A stretch of 64,000 nt of DNA from Phocoena phocoena (GCF_963924675.1 NC_089232.1:33182842-33246841), one strand, 5' to 3'. Positions 22,188-34,600 are shown, counted from the first letter of the stretch. Translations and numbers: made by a program. The notes: generated by a model not told the origin, from the sequence alone.

Positions 22188-22890
22188 ACATGGGAAAAAT
22201 GTCATCACATATTTGCCCTGTAAATGCTTTGCATTTATTAAATGGCACTGGCCTGCCAGTCTCCATTACATCCTCAGGAGAGGGCAGCCCGTGGTAAGAA
22301 AGGGAGAGAGGAGAAGATGTGTTGGTCTCAGCCCTGAACATTAAATCATGGTGGTAATGATTTTAGAAGAAATGAGGCAAATTTGGGCTAAACGAAAACC
22401 TGCGATGTGGCTTGGGAATTACCCCTGTGGGCTTGGGAAAGGACTAACCATTACATTGCCCGTGCCCGTGGGGCTGTTTTTACCCTCTGCTTGGGGGATT
22501 TGCTCGCTGTCTCAAAGGGACAGGCCAGGCCCACCTGTCTGCTTCCAAAATTCCCTTGTCCTCTCATCGTCAAAGCAAGTTGGCACATGTCATGGGCTGA
22601 GGGGCGTTAAGGCCCAAGATGTAGAAGTGGAAGTTCTGTTGGAAGTAATTTATAGGATGCAGAGAGGAGAGACACTGGTGTGGCAGAGGGACCAGAACCC
22701 ACCCTGCTGGCTAATGTGAAATGAGAGGTGACTCGGTGGGGGGTCCTTGATTGAAATTCACCTCAGCGTATTATAGGACATGCTTCAAGGAAGCAGGGCC
22801 AGGCCCCTCTACACGGTGTAATTTAAGGCACACAAAAGCTCTGACACGTGCCCCTGCCAACGTGCTACTGTACCCGCAAGTCACCCTTTT
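22188..22890. other. Unassigned non-coding sequence
   Basis: A 123-codon open frame on the plus strand has no recognisable domain and no visible splice or start context. It probably arose by chance. No repeat is identified. Confidence 0.4.
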
Positions 22891-22903
22891 AGGGCCAATC
22901 TTT

Positions 22904-23507
22904 TTTTTTTATTTAATATTTTTTAATTGACATATAGTTGATTTATAATGTGTTAATTTCTGCTGAATATATAAAGAATATATATATATATTCTTTTTTA
23001 TATTCTTTTCCATTATGGTTTATCACAGGATATTGAATATTGAATAATAGTTCCCTGTACTATACAGTGGGAACTCGTTGTTTATCCATTCTATATAGAA
23101 TAGTTTGCATCTGCTAATCCCAAACTCCCAATCCTTCCCTCTCCCACCCCCCTCCCCCTTGGCAACCACATGTCTGTTCTCTATGTCTGTGAGTTTGTTT
23201 CTGTTTCATAGGTGAGTTCATTTGTATGATTTTTTTAGATTCCGTATGTATGTGTTAGCATACGGTATTTGTTTTTCACTTTCTGACTTCCTTCACTCTG
23301 TATGACAGTGTCTAGGTCCATCCACCTCACTACATATAACTCAGTTTCGTTTCTTTTTATGGCTAATATTCCATTGTATATATGCGCCACATCTTCTTTA
23401 TCCATTCATCTGTCGATGGGCATTTAGGTTGCTTCCATGTCCTGGCTATTGTGAATGGTGTTGCTATGAACGTAGGGGTGCATGTACCTTTTTGTGCAGA
23501 TACATGT
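22904..23507 (-). mobile_element. L1 3' end with ORF2 C-terminal remnant, minus strand
   Basis: A T tail is followed by the L1 3' untranslated region ('tcccaaactcccaatccttc'), then the reverse complement of the ORF2 C-terminal coding region ('ggctaatattccattgtata', 'tttaggttgcttccatgtcc'). A 13-bp duplication with one difference, agggccaatcttt and agggccagtcttt, lies at 22891-22903 and 23508-23520. The element is 5'-truncated and cannot encode a working protein. Confidence 0.9.
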
Positions 23508-23520
23508 AGGGCCAGTCTTT

Positions 23521-24870
23521 AAAAGTAAGGCCTGACTTCTAAAGGACTCTTGGTAAAGTACCAATGTGCTTCCTTGGATGTGACACCCATGAGCTGATGA
23601 ACACACAGGATGGATCAGTTGGCAGCCGTCAGTCTGGGATGCCAAGAGCAGGCTCTTGCAGTGAGAAGATATGAAACTGGTAAGTTTTGACAAGAGCAGG
23701 GAGGATGGGAAAGCCCTAGGCATAGATCTGCTTTCTGTGGGCTGTCACAATGTCAAGGGCAGGTTGAAAGCACAGCAAGAGGGCACTGGCCACCAGGAAT
23801 CCTCAGGAAGAAAGCTACCCAAAGGAGGATGAGAATGGTCTGAGCCTTGTCTTCTCTCTCTCTCAGCTGCCTTGGATGGAGTTATGTTGTTTCCTACCCA
23901 GATCAGTACCACTGTATACAGTTCTTTCTTAAGGGACCCCAAGAAAACTGCTTTCTTACACCTGTTCTGTAGTTAACAGAAATGGAGCGCCTAAGCCCAG
24001 GCCCCAAAATTGTCATAAGAAATGTTTATGACACAGGAAGTCTCAGCTCCACCCCAACTCCCCGTCCGATACTCTGATCATCAGGTCCTGCCTTTGCTGG
24101 TGAATTTCCAGAACTAGGACTAAGGAGGCAGAAACACAAGGCCTGGGTGGGAAGTTAGGGGATGTTTATAGCCATAGAACCAAAATGCAGGAGGAAGCAG
24201 GTGGGCGAAATTTGCCTAGGTTGCCTCTGTGGGCATAAATCACCAGCTTTCTTTCATTTAGGCGGAGAATCCAGCGTTCCTGAAACAGACCCGTTTCCCC
24301 CCAGCTTTTTAAATGTGCCTTTTCACGGATTTTGCTTTCAAATCTGCATGAATTATTTTTCTTCTATTAAATATTAATGTGCCTTTCTAAGTAGAAAAAG
24401 GGGGCAGCATAGGTCTGGTACACATCTTCCCTGACACTATGTACTGCTGCTGTGGGATTGCAGCAAATGCCAACTCCCAACACATTATTAAATCAGGTCT
24501 GCACTGAGCCCAGATGTTACACTGGAGACGCACAGTGGATACGGGTTAAAACCAAACAGCGCAGGCACCCGGTTCTCTCCGGTGGGTGCTCGCCCTCCTA
24601 CACCCTCGCCCCTCCCTCCTGCCCCGCGTGGCCACCGTGCCCTTTGGCAAATTTGCCATCAGCTGGGCAGAGCTCACTCTTCCTGGAGCAGTAATCATGT
24701 GAGGGGGAGTTATTTTTGTAAGCCTGTTATTTTTTCTCCAATGGCTCTTTCTACTTGATTAGTTCAGGATCAGTATGTCTGGTAGGCAGAATGTGATGTG
24801 GAGGGTGATTTTTCAGTGTCAGGGGAGCTCTGCTCTGTGTTCAAGTGGCTCTCCTTTTCACGGTGACTCC
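23521..24870. other. Unassigned non-coding sequence
   Basis: No gene or named repeat is recognised. Open frames are under 100 codons. Confidence 0.4.
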
Positions 24871-24875
24871 CCCCT

Positions 24876-24900
24876 ACACACACACACACACACACACACA
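24876..24900. repeat. AC dinucleotide microsatellite
   Basis: About 12 perfect AC units. Confidence 0.9.
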
Positions 24901-24914
24901 ATCTCTGCTCTCTT

Positions 24915-25115
24915 CCTTATCTAAATTCTACTCACTTTTACGACCAAGATGATTCAGTCTCCTCTCTGAAGCCTGTCCTGTGATCCCTAAACCGTGACCT
25001 CCAATGAAACTATGATGTTTCAGACAATAATTGTTACCTAGTGTGGGTTCTGGTTCCCTGATAGGCTGTAAGCCCTGCCACGTTCACACCCACATTCCCA
25101 GTGCATGTGAATTCC
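24915..25115 (+). repeat. L2 LINE fragment, plus strand
   Basis: The stretch with 'ctaaattctactcactttta', 'ctctgaagcctgtcctgtga' and 'ggctgtaagccctgccacgt' follows the order of the L2 3' region. A short MIR-like piece follows near 25148-25200. Confidence 0.55.
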
Positions 25116-25250
25116 TCTGAGGGAAGGAATTACTTCTCAAAAACTGGAGTGATGGGAAGAGCACAGGGTTTGCAGTCATAATCCTACAATCCTGTGTGTC
25201 CTCTGCCTCCTCAACGCCTCCATCATCACCATCATTTCCGCCACTCAGAT

Positions 25251-25380
25251 CAGTGCTTTTCAAATTTTAACGTGTATTTGGATTACTCTAGATCTAAAGT
25301 GAGCCTGAGGTTCTGTATTTCTAACAGGCTCCCAGGCGATGTTGATGATGCTCGTCTTCTTGTCACACTTTGAGAAGCAA
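25251..25380. mobile_element. MER5A-type hAT element
   Basis: It begins CAGTGCTTTTCAAA and ends ACTTTGAGAAGCA, matching the inverted ends of MER5A. The inner 'ttctgtatttctaacaggct' and 'cccaggcgatgttgatgatg' are hallmark MER5A text. It is shorter than the usual length of about 190 bp, so an internal deletion is likely. Confidence 0.8.
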
Positions 25381-25689
25381 GGTCCTTGTGAATCTTAAAT
25401 GAGATAATATATGTGAAAGTAAGTGTCTTATGAACTAAAAGTCCCTCTATCATTGCTAAACCTGAAATCACCCTCGTCTCTTTTTTTTTTTTAATTCCTA
25501 CTTCAAATCCATCATCAGATCCCATTGATGGGAAGGTATCCTGAATCCAGCCATTTAGGACCCCCTCCCTCACTTCCAACCTTGGCTAAGCCGCCGTCGT
25601 GTCTCTTGTCTAGAGATGATCGCGGTAGCTTCTTAATTGGTCTGCCTGCTTCTATTCCTGTCCCTTCTCCCACTCCCCTCTTGAATTCC

Positions 25690-26135
25690 AGTGGTCCTTT
25701 TTCCAGCCAGCAGCCAAGTGGTTCTTTTATAGTATAAATCAGATCATAAAACTCTTCTCTCTCAAACTCTTCAGTGGCCTACAAGGGCCTTATCAATATG
25801 GCCCTATTGTCATTTGCTGACAGCGCTCACCCCCCTTGCCTCTTGTACGTTTTCCCTCTGCAAGAACATGGCTTACTCTAGTCTGTTTCTCAGTTTTCCC
25901 ATCTACGGTAGCAACCCCTTCGCTGTCTACCTTCTCATCTGGCTTTATTATGTTTTTCATGGCACCTCCTACTACCTAACATTCTATTAAGTGTTTATCT
26001 GTGGTCTGCCTCACTGACTCACAATAAGCTTCGTGGGGGCAGAGGGTGGTCTGACTTGTTCTGCTCCGTATCTCCAGCACCTGGAGCAGTGCTTGGCATA
26101 TACTAGGGCTTTAGGTAGTTGCTGAATGAAAGCAT
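25690..26135 (+). repeat. L2 LINE 3' end, plus strand
   Basis: The L2 3' motifs run in order: 'aatcagatcataaaactctt', 'cagtggcctacaagggcctt', 'ttcgtgggggcagagggtgg', 'tatctccagcacctggagca' and 'gtgcttggcatatactaggg'. The end is near 'gctgaatgaaagcataaatg'. Confidence 0.8.
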
Positions 26136-26139
26136 AAAT

Positions 26140-26470
26140 GGATTGTTCTTACTTCATTGAATTGCTCTGTACCCCATGCTTGACAGAGTAAGTGCTTCCT
26201 AAGCGCTTGCTGAGGCAACCGTTGATTGGGTTTTTAAATGTGCAGTCCCTGGATGTCTGTTAGTGGGACAGTTGTTTGATTCTGCCGTGGGTCAAGCCCA
26301 CTAGTACCGGATTGATCTTCATGATTGAAAAATGTAGCTCTTTGAGCAAGCAGTAGAGGAAGATGTCTGAGTTCTGGGAAGCGATGATTGCGGGGGCTGG
26401 AGATGAGTTGCAGTTATCTTGTCCCCTAAGGACTGCTCATCTTTACTTAATTGCTTCTTAGCCAAAATGA
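26140..26470. other. Unassigned non-coding sequence
   Basis: No gene or named repeat is recognised between the L2 and the AC microsatellite. Confidence 0.4.
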
Positions 26471-26472
26471 TG

Positions 26473-26474
<2 letters not shown>

Positions 26475-26521
<47 letters not shown>

Positions 26522-26543
26522 CATATGCACACACACGCACACA
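26475..26543. repeat. AC dinucleotide microsatellite, imperfect right half
   Basis: About 20 perfect AC units are followed by AC broken by G and ATATGC, then by A- and C-rich AACCAAAC sequence to about 26600. Open frames of repeated TH or CV across it are repeat artefacts. Confidence 0.92.
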
Positions 26544-26619
26544 GCCCAAAACCAACCAGCCAAACCAAACCGAACCAAACCCAAATGAAACAACAACAAA
26601 ACTTAGCCCTCAAAGGAAA

Positions 26620-28313
26620 AGGGCAGATTGAGAATCTGGGTTTCTGGTAGGGTAAAAGCACTGTCTAAGGGGCTGCACGCAGGGGAGGCTTCTCAAGTTG
26701 GATAATGGAATCTCTTTTTACTTCAGCTCATCTAAAATAGCACATTAATAAACTGAACCAAATGTGGTGCTACAGCTGGTTTTATTGGTCATTAACATTT
26801 ACAGAGCCATGCAAAGTCATGTTTTCCAATTTTGAGATTAAAAGATTTAGCCAGCCTAATTATCGGCCTCCGAATGGGGACCGCGTCGGAGTGCAGCCAG
26901 CGGGACGGAGTCGGCTTTGTCTTCCGTGATGCCTTCCCCTTCACGGTGCATGTGAATTGAAAACAGATGCATTTATGGACCTTTGGCTGGATTTCACCCT
27001 AAAGCAGGGTAGGCACTGGCAGCTGTCCTGGACTTTACTCTTGACTGGTCCAGCTAGTGCATTGTCTACATTTTAAGGCTGTACTTCGGGTTCAGGAGAC
27101 TTCCTTGTACATACAAGAAAATGGCATCCATCCTTGAAACCAGACTTCTTCTCAGCTTCTGACTGTTTTTCTCTTTTCTGGTCATCAAGGTCAAGCCACT
27201 AATTATGTTAAGTAAGTGTGATGAAAACCTCCACTTGAGTGAGACTTTTGGTGGGAATGAATCAACTCATCAGAAATAATGCTAACCAGACTGAGTGTCC
27301 TGATATTTGGTTCAAGAACTATGGCAGGTGGAGGCAAAGACAGAGAAAGAAAGTAAGTGTGAAAGGAGAGGTGAGGGGGCCAAGGAAGAAAACCAAGCAG
27401 CATTTTATCAAGACCCTCCTCCCTGAGTGTGGGACACTGAGATAAATGCTCTGGGGAGGCCAGGGCAGAAACATGAATGGCATCGGCCTTGGCTTGGTTC
27501 TTGGTGCAAGATGTGTACCATTTGGCCCCATCCAGAGGGTGGTGATTCTCTTGGTGAGGATTTTCACTCAGGGCCCAACAGGGATGTCCTGTTGACGTGA
27601 CTGTGTCATTCCCCCCTCCTGCCCATCTGTGTCTCACCTGCTCTTGTCCAGCCTGGGAAGCCCCCACTGGAGGCAGTTGCCCAGAGGGAAATGTAACTAC
27701 CAACATAGAGTCGGTATAGTTCTTCCTGAGGCCAGGAAGAGGATTTCTGGCTGCTGCAGCTTTGCTTGTTCCACATTGCCTAGCTCCAATTTAGGGAATA
27801 TTTCTGGACTAAAGAGGAGACATAGTCTGCTCTGTGATTACTTAATTTCGCTGTGTGAGTTTGACCAATCTGAGTTAGAGTTTCATTTTAATCAGGGCTC
27901 AAGGAGCAGGGCAGCCTAGGGGCAGGAGTTGAGATTTGAGTGATCCCTCGTTTGGCAAATGAGAGACTGGCCAAGTCTTTTGTTCTTTCTGGGCTTGAAC
28001 TTTCTAAGGTGCCAAATGAGGAGAGTTCGCCCTTCCAATCGACTTACATTCTATACTTTAAGAGCAACAGTGGATAGCCACGGGTGGTTCTGAGTGTAGG
28101 GGTGGCCACGATCGTCTCTATGTGCAGTAAGAAACCTGGCAGCATTACTGAAGGTAGATGGAAAGGGGGAGAGACTGAAGACAGGAAGAACATTTAAGAA
28201 ACTCTTGCATAGTTCCAGACCATGGTTTCAATTATTATTGGTTCTGACGTTTTTCTACCAGAGCTCCTGGGCTCTAGACCAGTGTCCTCCTGACCACTGC
28301 TCCTTGCTTTTTA
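26620..28313. other. Unassigned sequence including a CpG cluster at 26865-26960
   Basis: No named repeat covers this block. Its standout part is about ten CpGs in roughly 90 bp near 26865-26960. The longest open frame in the window (167 codons, minus strand, 27203-27706) lies here but has no recognisable domain, signal peptide or transmembrane pattern. I do not call it a gene. Confidence 0.4.
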
Positions 28314-28318
28314 ATATC

Positions 28319-28803
28319 TGTCAGTTATGAGTTGAACTGTATCTTTCTCCATTCCCCATTCCCCGCCAAAATATAAGTTGTAGTCCTAACTCCAGTACCT
28401 CAGAATGTGACCTTATTTAGAGATGGGATCTTTACTGACACAATCAAATTAAAATGACGTCCTCAGGTGAGCCGTAATTCAATCCAACTGATATCCTTAT
28501 AAAAGGGGGAAATCTGGACACAGGGATGACAGATGCCTAGGAAGACCGTCACGCACAGATGAATGCGGAGATCAAAATGATGTTTCTCTAAAGCCGAGGA
28601 ACATCGAAGTTCGCCAGCAAACCACCAGAAGCTAGGCAAGGGACACAAACCGGATTCTGTCTCTCAGCCCTCAGAAGGAGCCAACCCTGGTCTCAGACTT
28701 CACCTTGACCTTCAGCCTCCAGAGCTGTGAGGCAATACATTTCTGTCGTATAAGCCACGCGGTTTGTAGTGCTTTGTTACAGCAGCCCTAGCAAACTAAT
28801 ACA
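28319..28803 (+). mobile_element. MLT1-type (ERVL-MaLR) solo LTR, plus strand
   Basis: The segment begins TGTCAG and ends AATACA. Motifs in MLT1 order are present: 'ggatctttactgac'-like text, 'atccttataaaagggggaaa', 'cagcctccagagctgtgagg' and 'taagccacgcggtttgtagt'. A 5-bp duplication with one mismatch, atatc and gtatc, flanks it. No internal viral sequence adjoins. Confidence 0.75.
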
Positions 28804-28870
28804 GTATCTTCCCGCTCCTTTGGTTTCAGACCCTTGGCTTGCTGTAACCACTAGCAATCATAAATTTTTT

Positions 28871-29007
28871 TTTTAACATCTTTATTGGGGTATAATCGCT
28901 TTACAACGGTGTGTTGGTTTCTGCTTTATAACAAAGTGAATCAGTTATACATATACATATGTTCCCATATCTCTTCCCTCTTGCACCTCCCTCCCTCCCA
29001 CCCTCCC
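28871..29007 (-). mobile_element. Short L1 3' end, minus strand
   Basis: A T tail is followed by 'aacatctttattggggtata', the L1 3' end in reverse, then a CCTCCCTCCCTCCC run. A 16-bp duplication with one mismatch, starting CAATCATAAATTT, lies at 28855-28870 and 29008-29023. It is only about 137 bp long, so strongly 5'-truncated. Confidence 0.88.
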
Positions 29008-29023
29008 CAATCATTAATTTTTT

Positions 29024-29740
29024 GATTTCAACTTGATTTCTTCTCAGTCTCTCCAGAGGTATTAGTCTTTGTGCTGTAAAACTTAGACTCTGCTTCCTAC
29101 CTGGCTCTTTCTTGGGTCTGTCCCTAAATTTGCATGTAGCTCTCCACTAAGTCTCTGCTAGGTGTGGTGTGAGGAGGTAAAGGTGCTATAAATCGGCAGC
29201 TTTTCTAGCCACTGAGCTGTCCTTTTACATCCACTCTATATGGCCGCCTGTGGGCTCTTGGGGTCTAAATCCCCCACCATGTTCTCACTAACGGTTAAAG
29301 CTGAATCAGAAGGAAAGGCCAGTGACTCAAAACTCCTCCGGTTATTTTTCTGATTTGTTTGCATATAATTCCAGCATTCTTGGTCCTGTTCCAAAATCAT
29401 CCCAAATGCATTTATTCCAAAGTATGGCTTTAAAGTTGGGGATCAAGTTATAATCTGGCAAAACATAAATGAAATAACATGACAACTCTGAACAATATTA
29501 AATTCTCAAACGTTGACAGTACACACAAAAATATAAGAACTCGAAGGGACTGTATGATCTATTCAAAAACCTAGTTTTCTGATGGTCATATTCCCTTGTG
29601 GTCTTCCAATATGCACTTCCTCATTAAACTTCTTATTTAGTATGAGCACTGGAATTTGATCTTGAATATAAGATACATTGCTGTGATCATTTCTAGCCAA
29701 TCTTGTTTTACTAAGTGAAGTCAAAAGAGGCACACTTTGC
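29024..29740. other. Unassigned non-coding sequence
   Basis: No gene or named repeat is recognised. Confidence 0.4.
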
Positions 29741-29744
29741 CATC

Positions 29745-29900
29745 AATCAACAGACATGCCTTGACCTTGTGCTGGGTCGCACAAGCTCTCTGCTGGAAAT
29801 GTAAACATGGTCTCCATCCTGAGTGAGCCTTCCGTGTGGTTGGGAAGATAAGGCACCCAGATGCCAAGCACTTAGAGAACAATTAAATGCTAAGTGGTGT
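29745..29900 (-). repeat. Possible L2 fragment, minus strand
   Basis: 'gacatgccttgaccttgtgc' and 'tggtctccatcctgagtgag' roughly follow the reversed L2 3' region. It is weak and diverged. Confidence 0.3.
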
Positions 29901-31734
29901 TGAACTGGCTTTAGTGCAGAAGGAGTCTGATTTCATGGAGCGGTTGAAAAGGTTTCCTGGGTAGTTTGGAACTTTATTTAGTTTAGAAACGTTAGAAAAC
30001 GTTAAGATATTCCCCTTCCCTCCCCTCTCAATTTTTTCCCTTCTATCTGCCTGTATTATTGGTTGTTTGATTACAAATCAGACTCCAGAGGGGAAACACA
30101 AAATGGCCCGAGACAGAAGCTGACCGTCACCCTTGATGCTGTGATGGAAACCTTATTCACTGGAAATTTGAATAGATAACGCTCAGCAATCATAAAAATA
30201 ACAGCCTCCTATAAGTCCAGACTGTCTCTTCAGATTCCATTTTCTATACTTTAGTTATCAAAAGATCCATAATTTTCTAAGCTATACATGAAACTTAAAT
30301 GAGAGCATGGGGAGTCCCTTTTCTATTTTCCCAGCGGAGGAGATAGAAGACATGTTCCCAGCTTGCCATTTGCACAGATGTGTTTCTAATAAAGCACAAT
30401 GAGACCTCCCATGTCCCCTGTCCCCTTCCCATTAGCCATGAGGCCATGCAGATGATGGGTGAGCTCACAGCTAGGCTAACAATGCCACCGTGTTCTTCTT
30501 CTCTCCTCACATGGAAAGGGCCTTGTTTTTTTTTCCACAAAAGTGCATATTTAATTAGAAATTGGGAAAAAAGAAGAAGGAAAAACAACTTTCCAAAATA
30601 TGAGACAACAGTTCTCTTCAATAGGAAGCACATTTTCCCTGTAAATTATGGTACCTGAGGGTCCCGGTGCAAGGGTTGGGAGGTGATGAACGTAGGCTTT
30701 GGGGGGGGTTTGGGGAGCTGTGTTGATATTTGGGCCCATCTGGGTTCATGTCTCTTGGGTTTCTTGGGATTCATGGAATATATCTGGCTACAGTGAAACA
30801 TGAGAAACCCTTTAGAAAAGTGCAGTGGAAATAAATAGCAATGAATATTTATGTGCCTAGACCAAAGGTCAGAACTCTTTTTAGTTCTCAGGGCCGTCAG
30901 TGGGGTTAAATAAGGTCTATGGGGATTGTAGGTTCCAATGACGGGGCTGAAGTATAGGTCATGGGGGAAGGAATGAAGTAGATGGGTTGAAGGGAAACGA
31001 AGAGGTAGATACTTAGGAAAGAAAAGGGGATACAGGAAAAAGTGTCCACTAGGGATTAAACTAGTAGTAACCAGCAATAACTTCTGGCTCTACTTTAGGT
31101 TAAATCATTATCCTTGGTTTATAGCAGGATTGCCATATGAATTTTAAAGGTGCTTAGACTTTCCTACAGCTTTATTCTCATGGGGTAAAGAGTTGTTTGT
31201 ATAAATTACTGGGTGGGGGAGGCAGATCAGAGTTGATAGAGCCTGGGGAACTCCCTTGAGTCAAGGTGCCAGGGGTGGGATGGTGGTAACTGGCACAGAG
31301 ACTAACCAACTAAACCCCCAAGATTGCCCTCTCCCCCATTCACTTTGCTGCCTCCTTCTTTCTGTTACGGGGTCATGTTTGCTGGATGCAGTTGTCCATC
31401 CTGACACTGAAGGGGAAAATGATTTCTGCCTTTCCAATCATCGCTGATCACCCAGAATCTTGTTTGGAAATATTTGGAACATGTTGGACAATTAATCAAA
31501 GTGATTTTCCTCCAAAGAGAAAGCAGAAAGATTTGGAGTGACATTATTTGAATAGTATTTGAAAAAGCTACCCAAGATAATGTCCTTCAATACAGATTTT
31601 AGCGTAGTGCAAGGATTTCCTTTTACAAGCAAAGATAGGGGATAGGATTTTTTGGTTTTTGTTCTTGTATGTTTGTTTCAGGGTTTGTTTGTTTTTTTTT
31701 TTAAACTCCAGGACCACTTCCTTCAACTATGCAT
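29901..31734. other. Unassigned non-coding sequence
   Basis: Open frames of 112 codons (minus, 30295-30633) and 143 codons (minus, 30646-31077) have no recognisable features and are judged to be chance. No repeat family is recognised. Confidence 0.4.
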
Positions 31735-31975
31735 GTATCCTTCCTTCCATCCATCCATCCATCCATCCATCCATCTACCAGCAAACATTTGTAGGGAGTC
31801 TTCTTTGTGTCAGGAACAGAGCTAGGCACTGTGAATAGACAGATGGATGAGAAATGATTCCTGCCCTTGGGGAGCTCACAGTCCAGTGGGAGAGAGAGAT
31901 GTAAACATTAGTTACAATGGTGTGATGAATGCTTTAATAAAGTTCAGAGCAGGGTGCTTGGCTACCCCACAGAGC
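31735..31975 (-). repeat. L2 LINE 3' end, minus strand, with CATC microsatellite at its tip
   Basis: A CCAT repeat at about 31745-31775 sits where the reversed L2 terminal short repeat belongs. It is followed by 'gcaaacatttgtagggagtc', 'gtcaggaacagagctaggca' and 'cttggggagctcacagtcca', all reversed L2 motifs. The microsatellite probably grew from the L2's own terminal repeats. Confidence 0.8.
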
Positions 31976-31979
31976 TGCA

Positions 31980-33875
31980 GGGCGGCGATCATCTATTTCA
32001 CCTTAGCCATCTAAAGGTCTTTGATTCCTCCAAGAGTAAACTGTGAGCCCCAAACCTCAGGAGAGCTGGATTCGGTGCAGCTTTAAAAGACGTCTTGCAG
32101 GTTGCAGCTACTACTGACTCAAAGACAGTGAAGAGGCCAATGACCGTGAGATTTATTCCCAGGGCTCATGGATTTCTGAATTTATGTTGTCTTGGGTCTC
32201 TTTTCTCCCTAGAGCGTAAATATGCTCTAGTATGGGAATGCTCCATTCCTGCTGTAGCCTGTCTCCAGTCTGCTGTTTCACTTGATTTTTTTTGTCCTTA
32301 TCCAAAGAATTTCACTAAAAACTGAAATGAGGTAGGGATTGAGTCCCCCACTCCACCCAAGGCCAATCAGGCAACAGCTGCCGAGGGCTTAGACCATGTT
32401 GAGCAGATACTCTGCAATTTCTCTAGCTCCTGTTTTGTCATTATTTATCCAGACACCAGGCTGCAGTCAGGAAAAAGGACAGTGACAACGGGAACACGTA
32501 TGTCTCTGGAAGAATGCTTTCAGGAAGAAAACAAATGTAGTCAAATGATCCCAGTGTTTTTTGTTTGTGTGGTGGTTTTGTTTTACTACCAGGAGCAACA
32601 ATAGAAAAGAAAGGAAATACGAAGTTGGGAAATCTTTTGTTGTTATTGAGGTTTGAATATTTCTAGTTTCAGAGATTTGTGTCATAGTGGAAAAGATGTT
32701 CATTTTTATCCCAGTGAGAAGCATTATTAATGGCCTTTGCTATTGAGGAGAAGATCTCCAATGAAAGAAGGGACTAGTCTAGATTTGCACATCGCCTTGG
32801 ATGCATGGCCTTAGAAAACAGCTGAAAAACTCAGTGTAGAGAGAACATTTTCTCTAGTAGTTTAATGTTCTCCTAAAATGTAAATTTGGGTTAGTTTGGG
32901 TTGTTGAAAATTCGAGCTGCTTGGCAGATATTTCTATGAATTATTTGGTTGAAATATATTACCGAGCCTTTCAGTGACCCTGAAAATATGATTTTTAACA
33001 GTTAAGACAGGAAAAAATGATCAAGACCGGCTAAAAGGAGAGGAAGATGGAACTGATAGTTTTGAAGTCATAGAGCCTAAATTTAAAGGCAAAACAGATA
33101 GAATGAGAAAAAAAAAAGCATGGTGATTACTTTATAAACTGTCATATTTGGGGCATGGAAGGCCTAGCTTTTGGGAAGGCAGAGTTGGAATTTTCTTGGC
33201 CCTGGAGGGCAAAGATGTATGTAGAAATGTAAATTACATTTCTACACATCTGGGTGGAATGGATCAGACCCAGTGACACTTAATCTTATCCCTTTCTGCA
33301 TCTTTTAAGCCCTGGACCAGAGGCCACAGCAGGTTGGACTGACACTTTGGGGGCCTGCTTCAGGGCAGGGGCATAGGAATTAGCGAATTACACAGTCAAT
33401 AGTGCCTGCATAAAGCTTTGAAACCTCCTGAAGGAAGGCACCACACAGAATAAAACCTCTGTCCCACATCTGCCTGGCTTCTTTCCCAAGGTGAGAGCAC
33501 ACCTCAACTGGTGCTTGGGTCACTGCTGACTCTGCCTCCTAGACCTCCCCTGCCTTCCCCATCCTCAGTCCCAGCTCATGATTGGTCCTGCCTCGCTAGA
33601 GTCTTACCCTTCATATAAATAACTCCTGATTTAAAAAAAAAAAAAAAAATCTTAGAGCCACATTAATGATTGAAGGAAATCTGTAAGTACCCTTCCCAAC
33701 TGAAACCACAGAAAGATGGAGCTGGAGGAATCTTCTGAGTGCCTAATCCTGGGACCTCACACTTTAATTAAAGCCTTTTCCTCTGATGTGTGCCAGTATG
33801 CCTATTGCAGCAACTTGAGGAACAAGTATAGACTCCAAGTAAAAATGGAGTCATCTCCCTCCGACCCACTCCACC
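31980..33875. other. Unassigned non-coding sequence
   Basis: No gene or named repeat is recognised. An A run lies at 33632-33648. Confidence 0.4.
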
Positions 33876-33879
33876 ACAA

Positions 33880-34095
33880 ACCTTCATCGGATGTTATTTC
33901 CTGCATAAGCCACACGCATAGCTGCGTGCCTTTGTTCCTGTTGTTCCTCCTGCCTGCAGGGCCTTCCTTCCACTTTGTCTGGCTGGGTTGCATTGAGTTG
34001 ATCCTCTGTATCACAAGTTTCTATCAGAACGTTTAGTATATCACAGGTGTCCAAGTGAGAGAAAAATTTAGTGAATGTTTGATTGAATGGAAGAC
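33880..34095 (+). repeat. L2 LINE 3' region, plus strand
   Basis: 'tgcctttgttcctgttgttc' and 'ctcctgcctgcagggccttc' resemble the L2 'gcctttgcacatgctgttcc' block. The tail 'gtgaatgtttgattgaatgg' fits the L2 end. It overlaps a 106-codon open frame that I do not regard as a gene. Confidence 0.5.
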
Positions 34096-34339
34096 TTTGT
34101 GATCTTTGCCATGGGAAATCATGGATCAGAAAAACACTAAATAATACTCAGTAAAATCAAACAATTCATTTTTAGGCATTGGAAGAGAAATAGCATTTAG
34201 GAAGGCAGGAGAGAAGAAATTACAGCTGGGGGTAACCATGTGATCAAAGGCATAGAAATGAAGAGGAGCATGAGTTTTGGATAAAGAGGAGATATGACTA
34301 ATTAGATTGGAAGGTTTATTGAAAGAAATGATAGGAAAT

Positions 34340-34600
34340 AATATTTGGAGGGCTCATATCACTGAATTGAATCCCTTGAGAATTTTTGAAAGAGATGAAA
34401 TAGGTAATGGGTAACCATTGAAAGTTCTTAAGGGGGAAATAACCTGAGGTTCAGCAGGTAGAGAGGGGAGTTAGTGGCAGCTACATTGGTGGAGAGTAGA
34501 GCTTGGCGTAAAATGGACCACTGTGAATCAGTGGGAATGGGGCAGTGGGCATGGGGATGGTTCGTCCTGGAGGAATTTTAAAGGAAGAAATGCCAGACTT
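34340..34600 (-). repeat. L2 LINE fragment, minus strand
   Basis: 'gggtaaccattgaaagttct' followed by 'taagggggaaataacctgag' is the reversed L2 'cttcaatggcttcccat' region. Boundaries are approximate. Confidence 0.45.

Noticed and set aside
24876..24900. Regularly spaced repeats as a CRISPR array
   Set aside because: The repeats are simple microsatellites or dispersed SINEs. There are no direct repeats with unique spacers, and the genome is mammalian.
26473..26661. Open frames of repeated C and V or T and H
   Set aside because: Produced by the AC microsatellite.
27203..27706. Longest open frame in the window, 167 codons, minus strand
   Set aside because: No recognisable domain, signal peptide or membrane pattern. 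Other open frames overlap it on both strands. Its length is within chance for 64 kb.
30646..31077. 143-codon minus-strand open frame
   Set aside because: Proline-, serine- and leucine-rich low-information sequence, with no known motif and no splice context.
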